DNA of 64,000 bases from Actinocorallia longicatena (lineage in GTDB: Bacteria; Actinomycetota; Actinomycetes; Streptosporangiales; Streptosporangiaceae), in NCBI RefSeq assembly GCF_039534125.1, contig NZ_BAAAUV010000015.1, forward strand, positions 1 through 64,000, given 5' to 3'. Of this stretch, positions 1-6,901 are shown one piece after another. A program made the position numbers and the translations under genes. Each line of letters starts with the position of its first letter. Position 1 is the stretch's first letter. Under the pieces are notes generated by a model, which ran no database searches, was not told the origin of the DNA, and saw nothing but the letters and a program-made list of their open reading frames with translations.

Positions 1-45
1 AGCCCGTTCCCGCAGCTCAGGGGCATACTTCCTCGGTGGTGCCAT
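1..45 (-). CDS. N-terminus of IS3/IS911-type transposase OrfA (cut by window edge)
   Basis: The minus strand opens with ATG at 45 and reads MAPPRKYAPELRERA before leaving the window. The pattern M-x-x-P-R-K-Y-x-P-E-L-R-E-R-A is the usual start of the helix-turn-helix OrfA of IS3-family elements. A good ribosome binding site (GGTGAGGAG on the minus strand, about 48-56) precedes it. Only 15 residues are visible, so intactness cannot be judged. It sits next to a tRNA remnant, which fits a mobile-element border. Confidence 0.6.
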   Translation of the reverse strand, partial: MAPPRKYAPELRERA

Positions 46-103
46 AACTCCTCACCCTTCCAGGTATCGGAGCCTCCAACCAACTCGGGGTGGCCCAAGG
101 CGC

Positions 104-152
104 GTGCCATTAACGTGCCATTAGGCAGGGCGAACAGGGGTCAATGGGGGTC
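104..152. repeat. Tandem ACGTGCCATTA-type repeat, copy set 1
   Basis: GTGCCATTA occurs at 104-112 and again at 115-123, an 11-bp tandem period. The second copy continues as AGGCAGGGCGAAC and a G-rich run. The same block recurs in diverged form at 1581-1620. Placement 60 bp from a tRNA 3' fragment suggests arm-type recombinase sites of an integrated element, but that is inference. Confidence 0.5.
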
Positions 153-208
153 ATCCGGGGGTAGATCTGGTCGCAGGTCAGGGTTGCTGTTGGCCTGGAT
201 CCATTGGA

Positions 209-252
209 CTCCCAAGCTGACCACGCGGGTTCGATTCCTGGTATCCGCTCCA
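209..252 (+). pseudogene. Degenerate 3' portion of tRNA-Gly(CCC), likely attachment-site remnant
   Basis: The block runs CTCCCAAGCTGA, then a T-arm with GGGTTCGATTCC, then ATCCGCTCCA, which matches the anticodon loop to CCA end of an actinobacterial glycine tRNA with anticodon CCC. The 5' half is missing: the bases left of CCC do not pair with GCTGA, and the T-stem has a mismatch (GCGGG against CCTGG). It therefore cannot be a working tRNA. A 3' tRNA fragment is the usual scar of an integrase that uses a tRNA gene as attB. Confidence 0.6.
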
Positions 253-302
253 ACGAAGGAGCACTGGCCAGGTAGTTGATCAGGTCTGCGTTGGTTCTAC
301 TA

Positions 303-473
303 TCAAGGCCGGGGTCGGTGGAATGCCTGTCGGCGGTTGCGGTCCTTCATGCCGTGGCGGACCGCCAGGCGGATGAGCCAGTAGACGGCGACGATCGGTA
401 GCACCAGCCCGAAGAAGACGATGACGAACTCGATGGGTCCGAGATCCGTTGTGGGGTGCTCCGATCGGAATAT
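303..473 (-). pseudogene. Remnant of a small membrane protein
   Basis: This minus-strand frame, open between TGA codons at 476-474 and 305-303, encodes one strongly hydrophobic helix (IEFVIVFFGLVLPIVAVYW) followed by a basic tail (KDRNRRQ). Codon use looks coding, but there is no ATG, GTG or TTG in frame before the helix, so it is probably a beheaded gene in the decayed element. Family not recognised. Confidence 0.3.
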
Positions 474-492
474 TCAGGGACAGAGGCGACAC

Positions 493-1029
493 GGTATCAG
501 TCGCCTACAGGACGGCCCGCCGTGCCAGCACATCCTTCGGGAGTGGCAGAAGAACTGCCAGCGCACCGGCACTGACCATCGGACATAACGATCAGAGGCC
601 CAGGACGTCACCCGGCAGTGTCCAATGTTCGCCGGTTCGGAACTGGCCCAAATGGTGCTGGGCGGACAACGAGGTCACGGATCCGGGCAGGACGGCGAGG
701 GTAATGCTGGGCAATTAGCGGCCGATCAAGGGTCGATAGGGGTCACTCGCGGAGACTCTCACCCACAGGTCAGAGGCCCTGTCGGGGGTAGCCATGATCC
801 CGACTTTTGGATCGTGGCTCTCTATCATTTGTCGCTCATCCGTCACCTGGGCTGAGGTTCCGGGAACGGTTCGCTGGGGAGACCAGGTAGGCCATCTCCT
901 GTGCGATGGGGCGGCTCGGGACCATTCGCTGGTTCGGAAATGGATCGGTCGGTTCAGGTTGAGGGCATCGACCGCGTTCAGCCGGTCACTCTCACGACAC
1001 GGCCTCATCGGGCAACGTGTCGGCCGATG
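493..1029. other. Non-coding or decayed stretch
   Basis: No frame shows convincing codon bias, a ribosome binding site and a known motif together. Short phrases recur in altered form (for example GCGGCCGATCAAGGG near 718-733 and GTCGGCCGATGTCAATC near 1018-1034; GTCACTC near 743 and 985), which fits rearranged element debris. I see no functional gene here. Confidence 0.4.
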
Positions 1030-1392
1030 TCAATCGGTCGTGCCGGCGTGCACGGCGATGATTCGCCAGCCGTGGGTCTCGCTGTGGAGCCAAGTGCGGG
1101 TGTAGCGCATCCTGGCCGCGAACGGCGTACCGGAGATGGTCCCTTCGACGGTGCCGAGAAACCACGTCACCCCAGTGTGCCCATCGGAGAAGACGGTCAG
1201 CTCCTCCTCGGCCACCTTCGTCATCACCTGCGTCCGAGTGCGGTGCAGCTCCAGGTCGTCCGCCTTGGTCGCGACGTTCGCACCGAAGGTGAAGATCAGC
1301 CGATCGTCGAGCAGGCGATCCAGCGCCTTGACGTCTCCAGCAAGCTGCGCGGCCTGGAGTCGGCGCTCGGCGTCCCTCAAGTCCTCCGTCAT
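1030..1392 (-). CDS. SnoaL/NTF2-like protein (DUF4440-type)
   Basis: 120 residues from ATG 1392, chosen because GGAGGG lies 8-9 nt upstream; the frame stays open further upstream but without family similarity. The sequence begins with a helical MTEDLRDAERRLQAAQLAGDV segment and ends in RYTRTWLHSETHGWRIIAVHAG, the typical cone-shaped NTF2-like fold with its final W-R-I-I-A-x-H strand. Such proteins are small ligand-binding or isomerase-like domains, often of unknown substrate. It stands alone between element debris on both sides and may be cargo. Substrate cannot be told from sequence. Confidence 0.7.
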   Translation of the reverse strand: MTEDLRDAERRLQAAQLAGDVKALDRLLDDRLIFTFGANVATKADDLELHRTRTQVMTKVAEEELTVFSDGHTGVTWFLGTVEGTISGTPFAARMRYTRTWLHSETHGWRIIAVHAGTTD

Positions 1393-2021
1393 GAGGTCCA
1401 CCCTCCCAACCGGCGCCGTTTCCGCGCCAGGGCGTTCACGCTCGGCTGATCTTTGCAGCCGGCTCCAGGGACCCGCACAGGGTTCGGCCCCGAGTCCTGG
1501 GGGCTTCGGGAGTTCTGGGCCGGGAAGGCTGTGGACGTACCAGTCCACCGGGGCAGAGCCGAAGCTCAGGGAGCTTGGTCACGTGCCATTAGGCAGGGTG
1601 ATCGAGGGCAATCGGGGTCGCAGGCGGATGCAGCAGACCGCACAAGCGTCGCGGATCCCCTTGGCCAGGTCTTCGATCCGGTCGGTGGGCGTCGGGCGGT
1701 GTTCTGTCGCGGCGATCGAAGCTGTGCCGGCGCCGGAGGCCGACATCAGTGGCACGATCAGGAACCTCTGGGTTCCCCGCCGTCCGTACCGTCCCCCTGT
1801 GGACAATCGATTTTGAGCCGGGCTTTGGCTACATGGTGCACGTGGACCATCTCGCCAGGTCGGAGCGGGCTCTTCGTCAGGAGAGGGAAGGGGTCCTGGC
1901 GCGCTGCGGTGGTGGCGACGTCATCGGCTCAGCAGGGCGACCGGCTGTCCTGCCGACGGGCGGAGGCGGAAGGTCGTCGGTGTCTTGCGGTGGGGGAGAT
2001 GGCCTGGGGGATGATTCGGGG
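1393..2021. other. Mostly non-coding stretch with one possible small minus-strand ORF (1579-1746)
   Basis: A minus-strand frame from ATG 1746 to TGA 1579 (55 residues, GC-rich third positions) includes EDLAKGIRDACAVCC. Its last codons run into the ACGTGCCATTA repeat, so if it was a gene it was truncated there. No family recognised and no clear ribosome binding site. The rest shows nothing I can support. Confidence 0.3.
1581..1620. repeat. ACGTGCCATTA-type repeat, copy 2
   Basis: ACGTGCCATTAGGCAGGG followed by YGA and a GGGxCAATxGGGGTC tail matches 113-152 with a few substitutions. The two copies lie about 1.47 kb apart in direct orientation and could bracket a remnant of an inserted element. 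Confidence 0.5.
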
Positions 2022-2576
2022 ATGGGTCGGGTGGGGTTGCGGCGGATGGGGGGGGGGGATCTCGAGGAGTTCGTGGGGCTGGCGGTGGAGAGTGTGGAGC
2101 TGCATGCCGGGAGGGTCTACACGCCGGTTACGCCGGAGGGGTTCGAGGAGTATCTGGGGCGGTTCGGGGGCGGGGAGGCGGAGGCGTTCCTGATTCGTCG
2201 GGGCGGGGAGGGCGGGGCCGTCGGACTGGTGACGATCAGTGGCATCGTGCGCGGGCCCTATCAGCGGGGGGTGCTCGGGTACGCGGGGTTCGCCTCGGGG
2301 GTGGGGAAGGGGTACGTGACCGAGGGGGTGGGGCTGGCCGTGCGGTACGGGTTCGGGCGGCTCGGGCTGCACCGGCTGGAGGCCGACGTCGAGCCGGACA
2401 ACGTGGCGTCGCTGCGGCTCGTGGAGCGGCTCGGGTTCCGGCGTGAGGGGTATTCGCCCGGCTTCATCCAGCTCGACGGGCGGTGGCGGGACTACGAACG
2501 GTGGGCCATCACTCCGGAGATCTCCGGTGGGCTGGGGACCTGCGAGGACTGGCAACTGCCGGACACCGGCTTTTAA
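2022..2576 (+). CDS. GNAT N-acetyltransferase (RimJ/RimL-like)
   Basis: 184 residues. The acetyl-CoA core is visible as ASGVGKGYVTEGVGLAVRYGF (the glycine-rich CoA loop), then LHRLEADVEPDNVASLRLVERLGFRREGYS, the classic RimJ/RimL beta5-alpha4 signature, and RDYERWAI near the end. Such enzymes acetylate protein N-termini or small amines. I set the start at ATG 2022, where family similarity begins; the open frame extends far upstream without homology. An uninterrupted run of 11 G (2048-2058) lies within codons 9-13, which could slip in replication or sequencing. Confidence 0.8.
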   Translation: MGRVGLRRMGGGDLEEFVGLAVESVELHAGRVYTPVTPEGFEEYLGRFGGGEAEAFLIRRGGEGGAVGLVTISGIVRGPYQRGVLGYAGFASGVGKGYVTEGVGLAVRYGFGRLGLHRLEADVEPDNVASLRLVERLGFRREGYSPGFIQLDGRWRDYERWAITPEISGGLGTCEDWQLPDTGF

Positions 2577-2660
2577 CGATCAGTAGAAAGGCGTACATAA
2601 GACTACAAATCGGATAGTGCGCAGCGCCGCGCGTGAGGATCGCCCGGGGAGCTGATCGGC

Positions 2661-3875
2661 GTGGATGACGGCGGGGAATGGCCGAGGACCCTGGACGTCC
2701 AGGCGCTTCTGGAGAGCGGCTGGCGGCCGACGCCGTTCCAGGAGTTCGTGTTCAAGATCCACAGCCGCTGCAACCTGGCCTGCGACTACTGCTACATGTA
2801 CGAGATGGCCGACCAGAGCTGGCGGACGCAGCCGCGGCGGATGTCCAGGCACGTCGTCGAGGCCGTCGTCCGGCGGATCGGAGAGCACGCCAGGGGCAAC
2901 GGGCTCGAGCAGATCGGGGTGACGCTCCATGGCGGTGAACCGCTGCTGGCCGGTGCCGACCATCTCCGGTTCACCGTCGAGACGATGCGCGCGGAGGCCG
3001 GGAACGACTTCGGGGTCGACTTCCAGGTGCAGACCAACGGAGTCCTGCTCGACGCGGTGTACCTCGACCTGTTCGACGAGCTGGGGGTGGCGGTCGGAGT
3101 CTCCCTGGACGGTGACGAGGCCGCTCACCAGCGGCACCGGAAGAAGAAGGACGGCAGCGGCAGTTACCGTGAGGTCCGTGCCGGGCTCGACCGGCTGACC
3201 TCTCCCGGTTACCGGCATCTCTTCGGCGGCCTGCTCAGCACCATCGAGCTGCGCAACGACCCCGTGACGACCTATGAATCCCTGCTGGCCTTCGCTCCGC
3301 CCCAGATCGATTTCATGCTGCCCCACGGTACCTGGGACAGTCCGCCGCCGGACCGTCCCCCCGACGCGTCCACCCGCTACGGAGACTGGCTGATCAAGGT
3401 CTTCGACCGCTGGTACGGGTCGCCGGTGCGGGAGACCCGGATCCGGTTGTTCAACGAGATCATGCAACTGCTCTTCGGCCGTCCTTCGCGGAGCGAGGCG
3501 GTGGGGCTGTCCCCGGTGGCCGTGGTCGTGGTCGAGACCAACGGCCGCATCGAGCAGGTCGACTCGCTCAAGTCGGCCTTCCAGGGCGCGACGGCGACCC
3601 CCTTCCATGTGGCCAGGGACGCCTTCGACGCGGTGCTGATGCTCCCGGAGATGGCCGCCCGGCAGATCGGGGCGCGCGCCCTGTCGCCGACCTGCCAGGG
3701 TTGCGATCTGCGCAGGACCTGCGGGGGAGGCCTGTACCCGCACCGGTACCGGTCCGGCACCGGCTTTCTGAACCCCTCGGTCTTCTGCGAGGACCTGTAC
3801 CGGCTGATCGGCCATATCCGCAGCACCGTCAGCATGGACCTGGACCTGGCGGTGGTCAGGAAGGGCAGGCGCTGA
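2661..3875 (+). CDS. fxsB: FxsB-type radical SAM/SPASM cyclophane-forming peptide maturase
   Basis: 404 residues from GTG 2661, with GGGGAG 9 nt upstream. Residues 37-44 hold the radical SAM motif C-x3-C-x2-C (CNLACDYC); GGEPLL follows in the SAM-binding region, and Cys345, 348, 354 and 376 near the C-terminus form a SPASM-like set for an auxiliary iron-sulfur cluster. The family installs a bond between the Phe ring and the Ser beta-carbon of an F-x-S motif in a small precursor (three-residue cyclophane). It converges on fxsT with a 31-bp gap and lies 2.8 kb from the precursor fxsA. The usual HExxH hydroxylase extension seen in some relatives is absent. Assignment rests on the motifs plus the adjacent precursor and TPR partner. 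Confidence 0.9.
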   Translation: MDDGGEWPRTLDVQALLESGWRPTPFQEFVFKIHSRCNLACDYCYMYEMADQSWRTQPRRMSRHVVEAVVRRIGEHARGNGLEQIGVTLHGGEPLLAGADHLRFTVETMRAEAGNDFGVDFQVQTNGVLLDAVYLDLFDELGVAVGVSLDGDEAAHQRHRKKKDGSGSYREVRAGLDRLTSPGYRHLFGGLLSTIELRNDPVTTYESLLAFAPPQIDFMLPHGTWDSPPPDRPPDASTRYGDWLIKVFDRWYGSPVRETRIRLFNEIMQLLFGRPSRSEAVGLSPVAVVVVETNGRIEQVDSLKSAFQGATATPFHVARDAFDAVLMLPEMAARQIGARALSPTCQGCDLRRTCGGGLYPHRYRSGTGFLNPSVFCEDLYRLIGHIRSTVSMDLDLAVVRKGRR

Positions 3876-3906
3876 GACCGGCCGATGGGACGCGAACGGT
3901 GGCCGA

Positions 3907-6432
3907 TCAGATGGGCGGGGGGTCGAAGTCGCTGTCCAGGTGCCGGCGCTCCTGTGCCACGACCGCGTCCGGGTGGGACAGGCCGAGGGTGGCGGAGTAG
4001 TGCGCGATGGTCGCCTCGTAGAGCGTCCTCGCCTCCTCCTTGAGGTCCAGGGTCTCCAGATCCGCGGAGAGGTTGGCCGCGCACGCCAGCGTCATCGGAT
4101 GGCGTGCCCCCAGAACCTGGGTCAGCCGTTCGAGGGTGTCCGTTCCGAGGACGCGTGCCTCTTCCAGGTGCCCCAGGGCGGCCAGGTCGCTGGCGAGGTT
4201 CGCGGCGACAGTGAGGGTGTAGTGGTGGTCGCGGCCGAGGGCCTCGTCGAGCCCCGCGAGCGCGCGCTCGTTGAGGGTCCTGGCGCGTTCGGGGTCGTCC
4301 ATGGTCCGGTGCAGGAGGGCGAGGTTGCCGAGGCAGCCGTGGTAGTAGGGATGCTGCTCGCCGTACACGCTCGCGTAGCGGTTGACGGTGTCGACGATGA
4401 GCTCCTTCGCGGCGTCGAACTCGCCGACCGTCCGCTGGATGTTCGACAGGCAGATCGCCGCGGCGAGGGTGTCGGGATAGTTGAGGCCGTACTGGCGGAC
4501 GTACCGGGCGTGGACGTCCTGGGCGAGTTCCAGTGAACGGTCGGAGTCGCCGACGCGGCGCCAGGCGATGGAGAGGTCCTTGGCCGACAGGAGCGTCCAC
4601 GGGTGTTCGGGGTCGAGTTCCTCACGCCCGAACGCGTAGGCCTCCTCGCCGACGTCGCAGGCCTCGCTGTAGTCGCCGCACAGCCTGACCGCTCGGGCGA
4701 TCCCGCTCCAGGCCGCCAGCCGGTTGATCGCGCCGCTCTCCAGGGCCACCGACCCGAGATAGGACTCCTCGTGGAGCTTGCGGCACTCGGGGTAGTCGCT
4801 GGCCAGGCCGTAGTCCAGGGCCAGGTTGTTGACCGCGCGCAGGGTGAGGAAATGGCTGTTCCCGTACTTCTCGCGGTGCCGGTCCACCGATTCCTGCTCG
4901 CGCGCGAGCGCCGCACGGAAATCGCCGCGGGCGCGGAGGTCCGCGCCCGCGCCGTTGATGAGGCTGAGAGCGGAGTCCGACGTCGGTCCCGCGAGTGCCT
5001 CGACCTTCTGGAGGGTGTCCTGGTTCAGCTCGAAGGCGGCCGCGTAACCGCCCAGGGCCCGCCGGACGTTGCCGAGGTGGCGGCGCGCCTCCAGGACGTC
5101 CATGCTCTCGATGCCGTCGACGCTCAGCCAGGTCTCGTCGAGCAGTTCGGCGAAGGCCTGAGCCGTCACGTAGTCACCGGAGGCGAAGAGGTACCGGACG
5201 AAGCTGAGGGCGAACTTCCGCACTTCGCGGTCGTCGCTCAGCGCGACGCCCGCCGACTGGACGTGTCCGAGGAGGCCGTTGAACTTCGGCCAGTTGTTCT
5301 TCTCGTCGGGCTCGCTCGGTGCGTGCTGGGCCAGCAGCAGGTGGACCTCGTGCCGCAGGGCGTCCCGCTCGGCCTCGGTGAGCTCCTCACGGACCAGGGC
5401 CTGGATCAGCCGGTGGACCTGGACGGTCCGCGTCTGCGGGTCGATCTTGGCAAGGGCGTACCGGCCGAGTTCACCGAAGGCCCTGCTGAGCCGGATCGGC
5501 TCGCTGAGCAGAGAGGTCATCTTCTGGCCTAGTCCGGCCGACGGGCGATTGAAGACGTCGCGGGGGATCGGTTCCGGTCCGAAGAACGCGCAGCAGCGCA
5601 GGAGGTCGATGCACTCGGGCATCGACTGGTTGAGGCTGGCCACCGACAGGCCCCAAGCGGCCGTCATGGAGACGGGGTACTCGGTGGGCTTCCCCTGCTC
5701 CATCAGTTCGGCCGTCTTGCGCTGGGTGAGCAGGGTCAGGTACTCGGAGACGGCCATGCCGGTCTCCGCCTGGAGGGCGCCGGCCTGCTCGAGGGCCAGC
5801 GGAAGGTCTCCCAGCTCCTCCGCCAGCCGGTCGGTGTCGGGATCTCCCAGCGATCTGGGCATCCGCTTGGCCAGGAAGTCCAGCGACTCGTCCCGGGTGA
5901 AGACGTCGACGGCGACGGTGTCGACCACGCCCTCCCACTTGTGGTTCCGTGAGGTGATCAGGACGTGCCCGGGCCCCTGCGGGATGATGTCGGTGAGGCC
6001 TTGAGGCTCGTCGGCGTTGTCGAAGATGAGAAGCCAGCGGTCGAAGGGCTCGCCTCGGCGCAGGGCGTCCAGGACGGCGTTGGCACCGTCCTCGATGCCG
6101 GTGGCCGTCACCGGCGGGAGGCCGAGGTAGGGCGCGAGGGCGGCGAGGGTGGCGCGCACCAGCGCGGGCTGGTCGGCCGGAACCCACCAGACGATGTTGT
6201 ACTCATGCTGATAGCGATGGGCGTATTCGACGGCCATCTGTGTCTTGCCGACCCCGCCGAAACCCTGCAGCGCGTGCGGGACGACGGCCGTGATGCGGGT
6301 GATGCCACCCCGCAGACGCTGCAGCAACTCCTCGCGACCGGTGAAGTTCTTGTTCCGCGGCGGTACCCGGCCCCAGATGTCCGGTACTCGTCCTGCCGGG
6401 CGTCCGGAACCCGCGGGATGCGAAATCGACAC
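3907..6432 (-). CDS. fxsT: FxSxx-COOH system NB-ARC/tetratricopeptide repeat protein
   Basis: 841 residues. I choose GTG 6432 (GAGG 8 nt upstream) over the longer open frame to 6642, because the extra 70 residues run through the divergent promoter region and carry no family similarity. PPRNKNFTGREELL (25-38) and HALQGFGGVGKT with intact P-loop Lys63 mark an NB-ARC/STAND ATPase; LLIFDNAD (about 134-141) is Walker B; LPLALEQAGAL follows. The C-terminal half is TPR helices. Such proteins accompany FxSxx peptide loci; their exact role is not established, and sensing or regulation is inferred from the STAND design. Transcribed away from fxsA. Confidence 0.88.
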   Translation of the reverse strand: MSISHPAGSGRPAGRVPDIWGRVPPRNKNFTGREELLQRLRGGITRITAVVPHALQGFGGVGKTQMAVEYAHRYQHEYNIVWWVPADQPALVRATLAALAPYLGLPPVTATGIEDGANAVLDALRRGEPFDRWLLIFDNADEPQGLTDIIPQGPGHVLITSRNHKWEGVVDTVAVDVFTRDESLDFLAKRMPRSLGDPDTDRLAEELGDLPLALEQAGALQAETGMAVSEYLTLLTQRKTAELMEQGKPTEYPVSMTAAWGLSVASLNQSMPECIDLLRCCAFFGPEPIPRDVFNRPSAGLGQKMTSLLSEPIRLSRAFGELGRYALAKIDPQTRTVQVHRLIQALVREELTEAERDALRHEVHLLLAQHAPSEPDEKNNWPKFNGLLGHVQSAGVALSDDREVRKFALSFVRYLFASGDYVTAQAFAELLDETWLSVDGIESMDVLEARRHLGNVRRALGGYAAAFELNQDTLQKVEALAGPTSDSALSLINGAGADLRARGDFRAALAREQESVDRHREKYGNSHFLTLRAVNNLALDYGLASDYPECRKLHEESYLGSVALESGAINRLAAWSGIARAVRLCGDYSEACDVGEEAYAFGREELDPEHPWTLLSAKDLSIAWRRVGDSDRSLELAQDVHARYVRQYGLNYPDTLAAAICLSNIQRTVGEFDAAKELIVDTVNRYASVYGEQHPYYHGCLGNLALLHRTMDDPERARTLNERALAGLDEALGRDHHYTLTVAANLASDLAALGHLEEARVLGTDTLERLTQVLGARHPMTLACAANLSADLETLDLKEEARTLYEATIAHYSATLGLSHPDAVVAQERRHLDSDFDPPPI

Positions 6433-6520
6433 TGCACCAGCCTCACGTTTCTTTTCAGTTAATCGACAGCAGTAGTACCAGTTGAGGTGCGTGTCATCGT
6501 ACCCTCGCAAATGTTGTTTC

Positions 6521-6595
6521 TCACCTGAGGAGTTGTTTTGATCTCGCCTTCTCACCGAGATCAAACAAGACCGAAACCGGGTTTGTTTCAGGTGA
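6521..6595. promoter_or_regulatory. Nested inverted repeats between fxsT and fxsA
   Basis: Inside the 258-bp divergent gap an outer pair TCACCTGA (6521-6528) / TCAGGTGA (6588-6595) encloses TTTGATCTCG (6537-6546) / CGAGATCAAA (6556-6565) and a looser AAACAA (6563-6568) / TTTGTTT (6582-6588). The stretch is AT-richer than its surroundings. This is a strong candidate for promoters and operators serving both directions. Confidence 0.55.
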
Positions 6596-6690
6596 CACAA
6601 TCGGCGGTCATGATCGGACGTCAGAGAACTGGAATGCGGCAAGTCGCCGTGCGAAGATTGGAGGTACCGTGCGTCCTACAAGGAGAGTTG

Positions 6691-6867
6691 ATGCCGACCC
6701 AGCAGAGCTTGCACGCCGACCACGTCGATTTCCTCTCGCTCGATCCCACCGGCCTCGACACGTCGAACCTGAGCCCCGTCCTGGCCGATCTGCTGCTGCA
6801 GACCGCGGAAGCCCGGTTCGCGGGATTCAACAGCTACCTTCCCAGGATCCCTCGACCCCTCAACTGA
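6691..6867 (+). CDS. fxsA: FxSxx-type RiPP precursor peptide with C-terminal Pro/Arg extension
   Basis: 58 residues from ATG 6691, set by the ribosome binding site AAGGAGAG (6680-6687). The leader holds LDPTGLDTSNLSPVLADLLLQ, like other FxSxx leaders, and the motif arrives as AGFNSYL (residues 44-50; F-N-S encoded at 6826-6834). Normal family members stop two residues after F-x-S. This one continues with PRIPRPLN before TGA. FxsB would be expected to crosslink Phe46 to Ser48. The tail after Ser48 (YLPRIPRPLN) resembles proline-rich antimicrobial peptide cores. The next gene starts 34 bp downstream, so cotranscription is likely. Precursor identity is firm from motif and context; the tail's role is inference. 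Confidence 0.88.
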   Translation: MPTQQSLHADHVDFLSLDPTGLDTSNLSPVLADLLLQTAEARFAGFNSYLPRIPRPLN

Positions 6868-6901
6868 TCAACGTGTCATGCCTGGCCGGATTCGGGCAGT
6901 G

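Noticed and set aside
209..252. Functional tRNA-Gly gene
   Set aside because: No 5' half, no D-arm, anticodon stem unpaired and a T-stem mismatch.
280..492. 70-residue minus-strand frame starting MSPLSLNIP
   Set aside because: Another frame over the same bases encodes a credible membrane helix; this one is Pro/Arg-rich without features.
2580..3815. 411-residue minus-strand open frame opposite fxsB
   Set aside because: It is the mirror of a strongly supported gene; the sequence is low-complexity Arg/Pro/Gly/Val without any domain.
6433..6642. Extra 70 N-terminal residues of FxsT
   Set aside because: They would be encoded by the divergent promoter with its inverted repeats and match nothing in the family.
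6691..6867. Stop-codon error as the cause of the FxsA tail
   Set aside because: The codon after FNSYL is CCC, three changes from any stop, and the tail has a non-random Pro/Arg pattern; a real extension is more likely.
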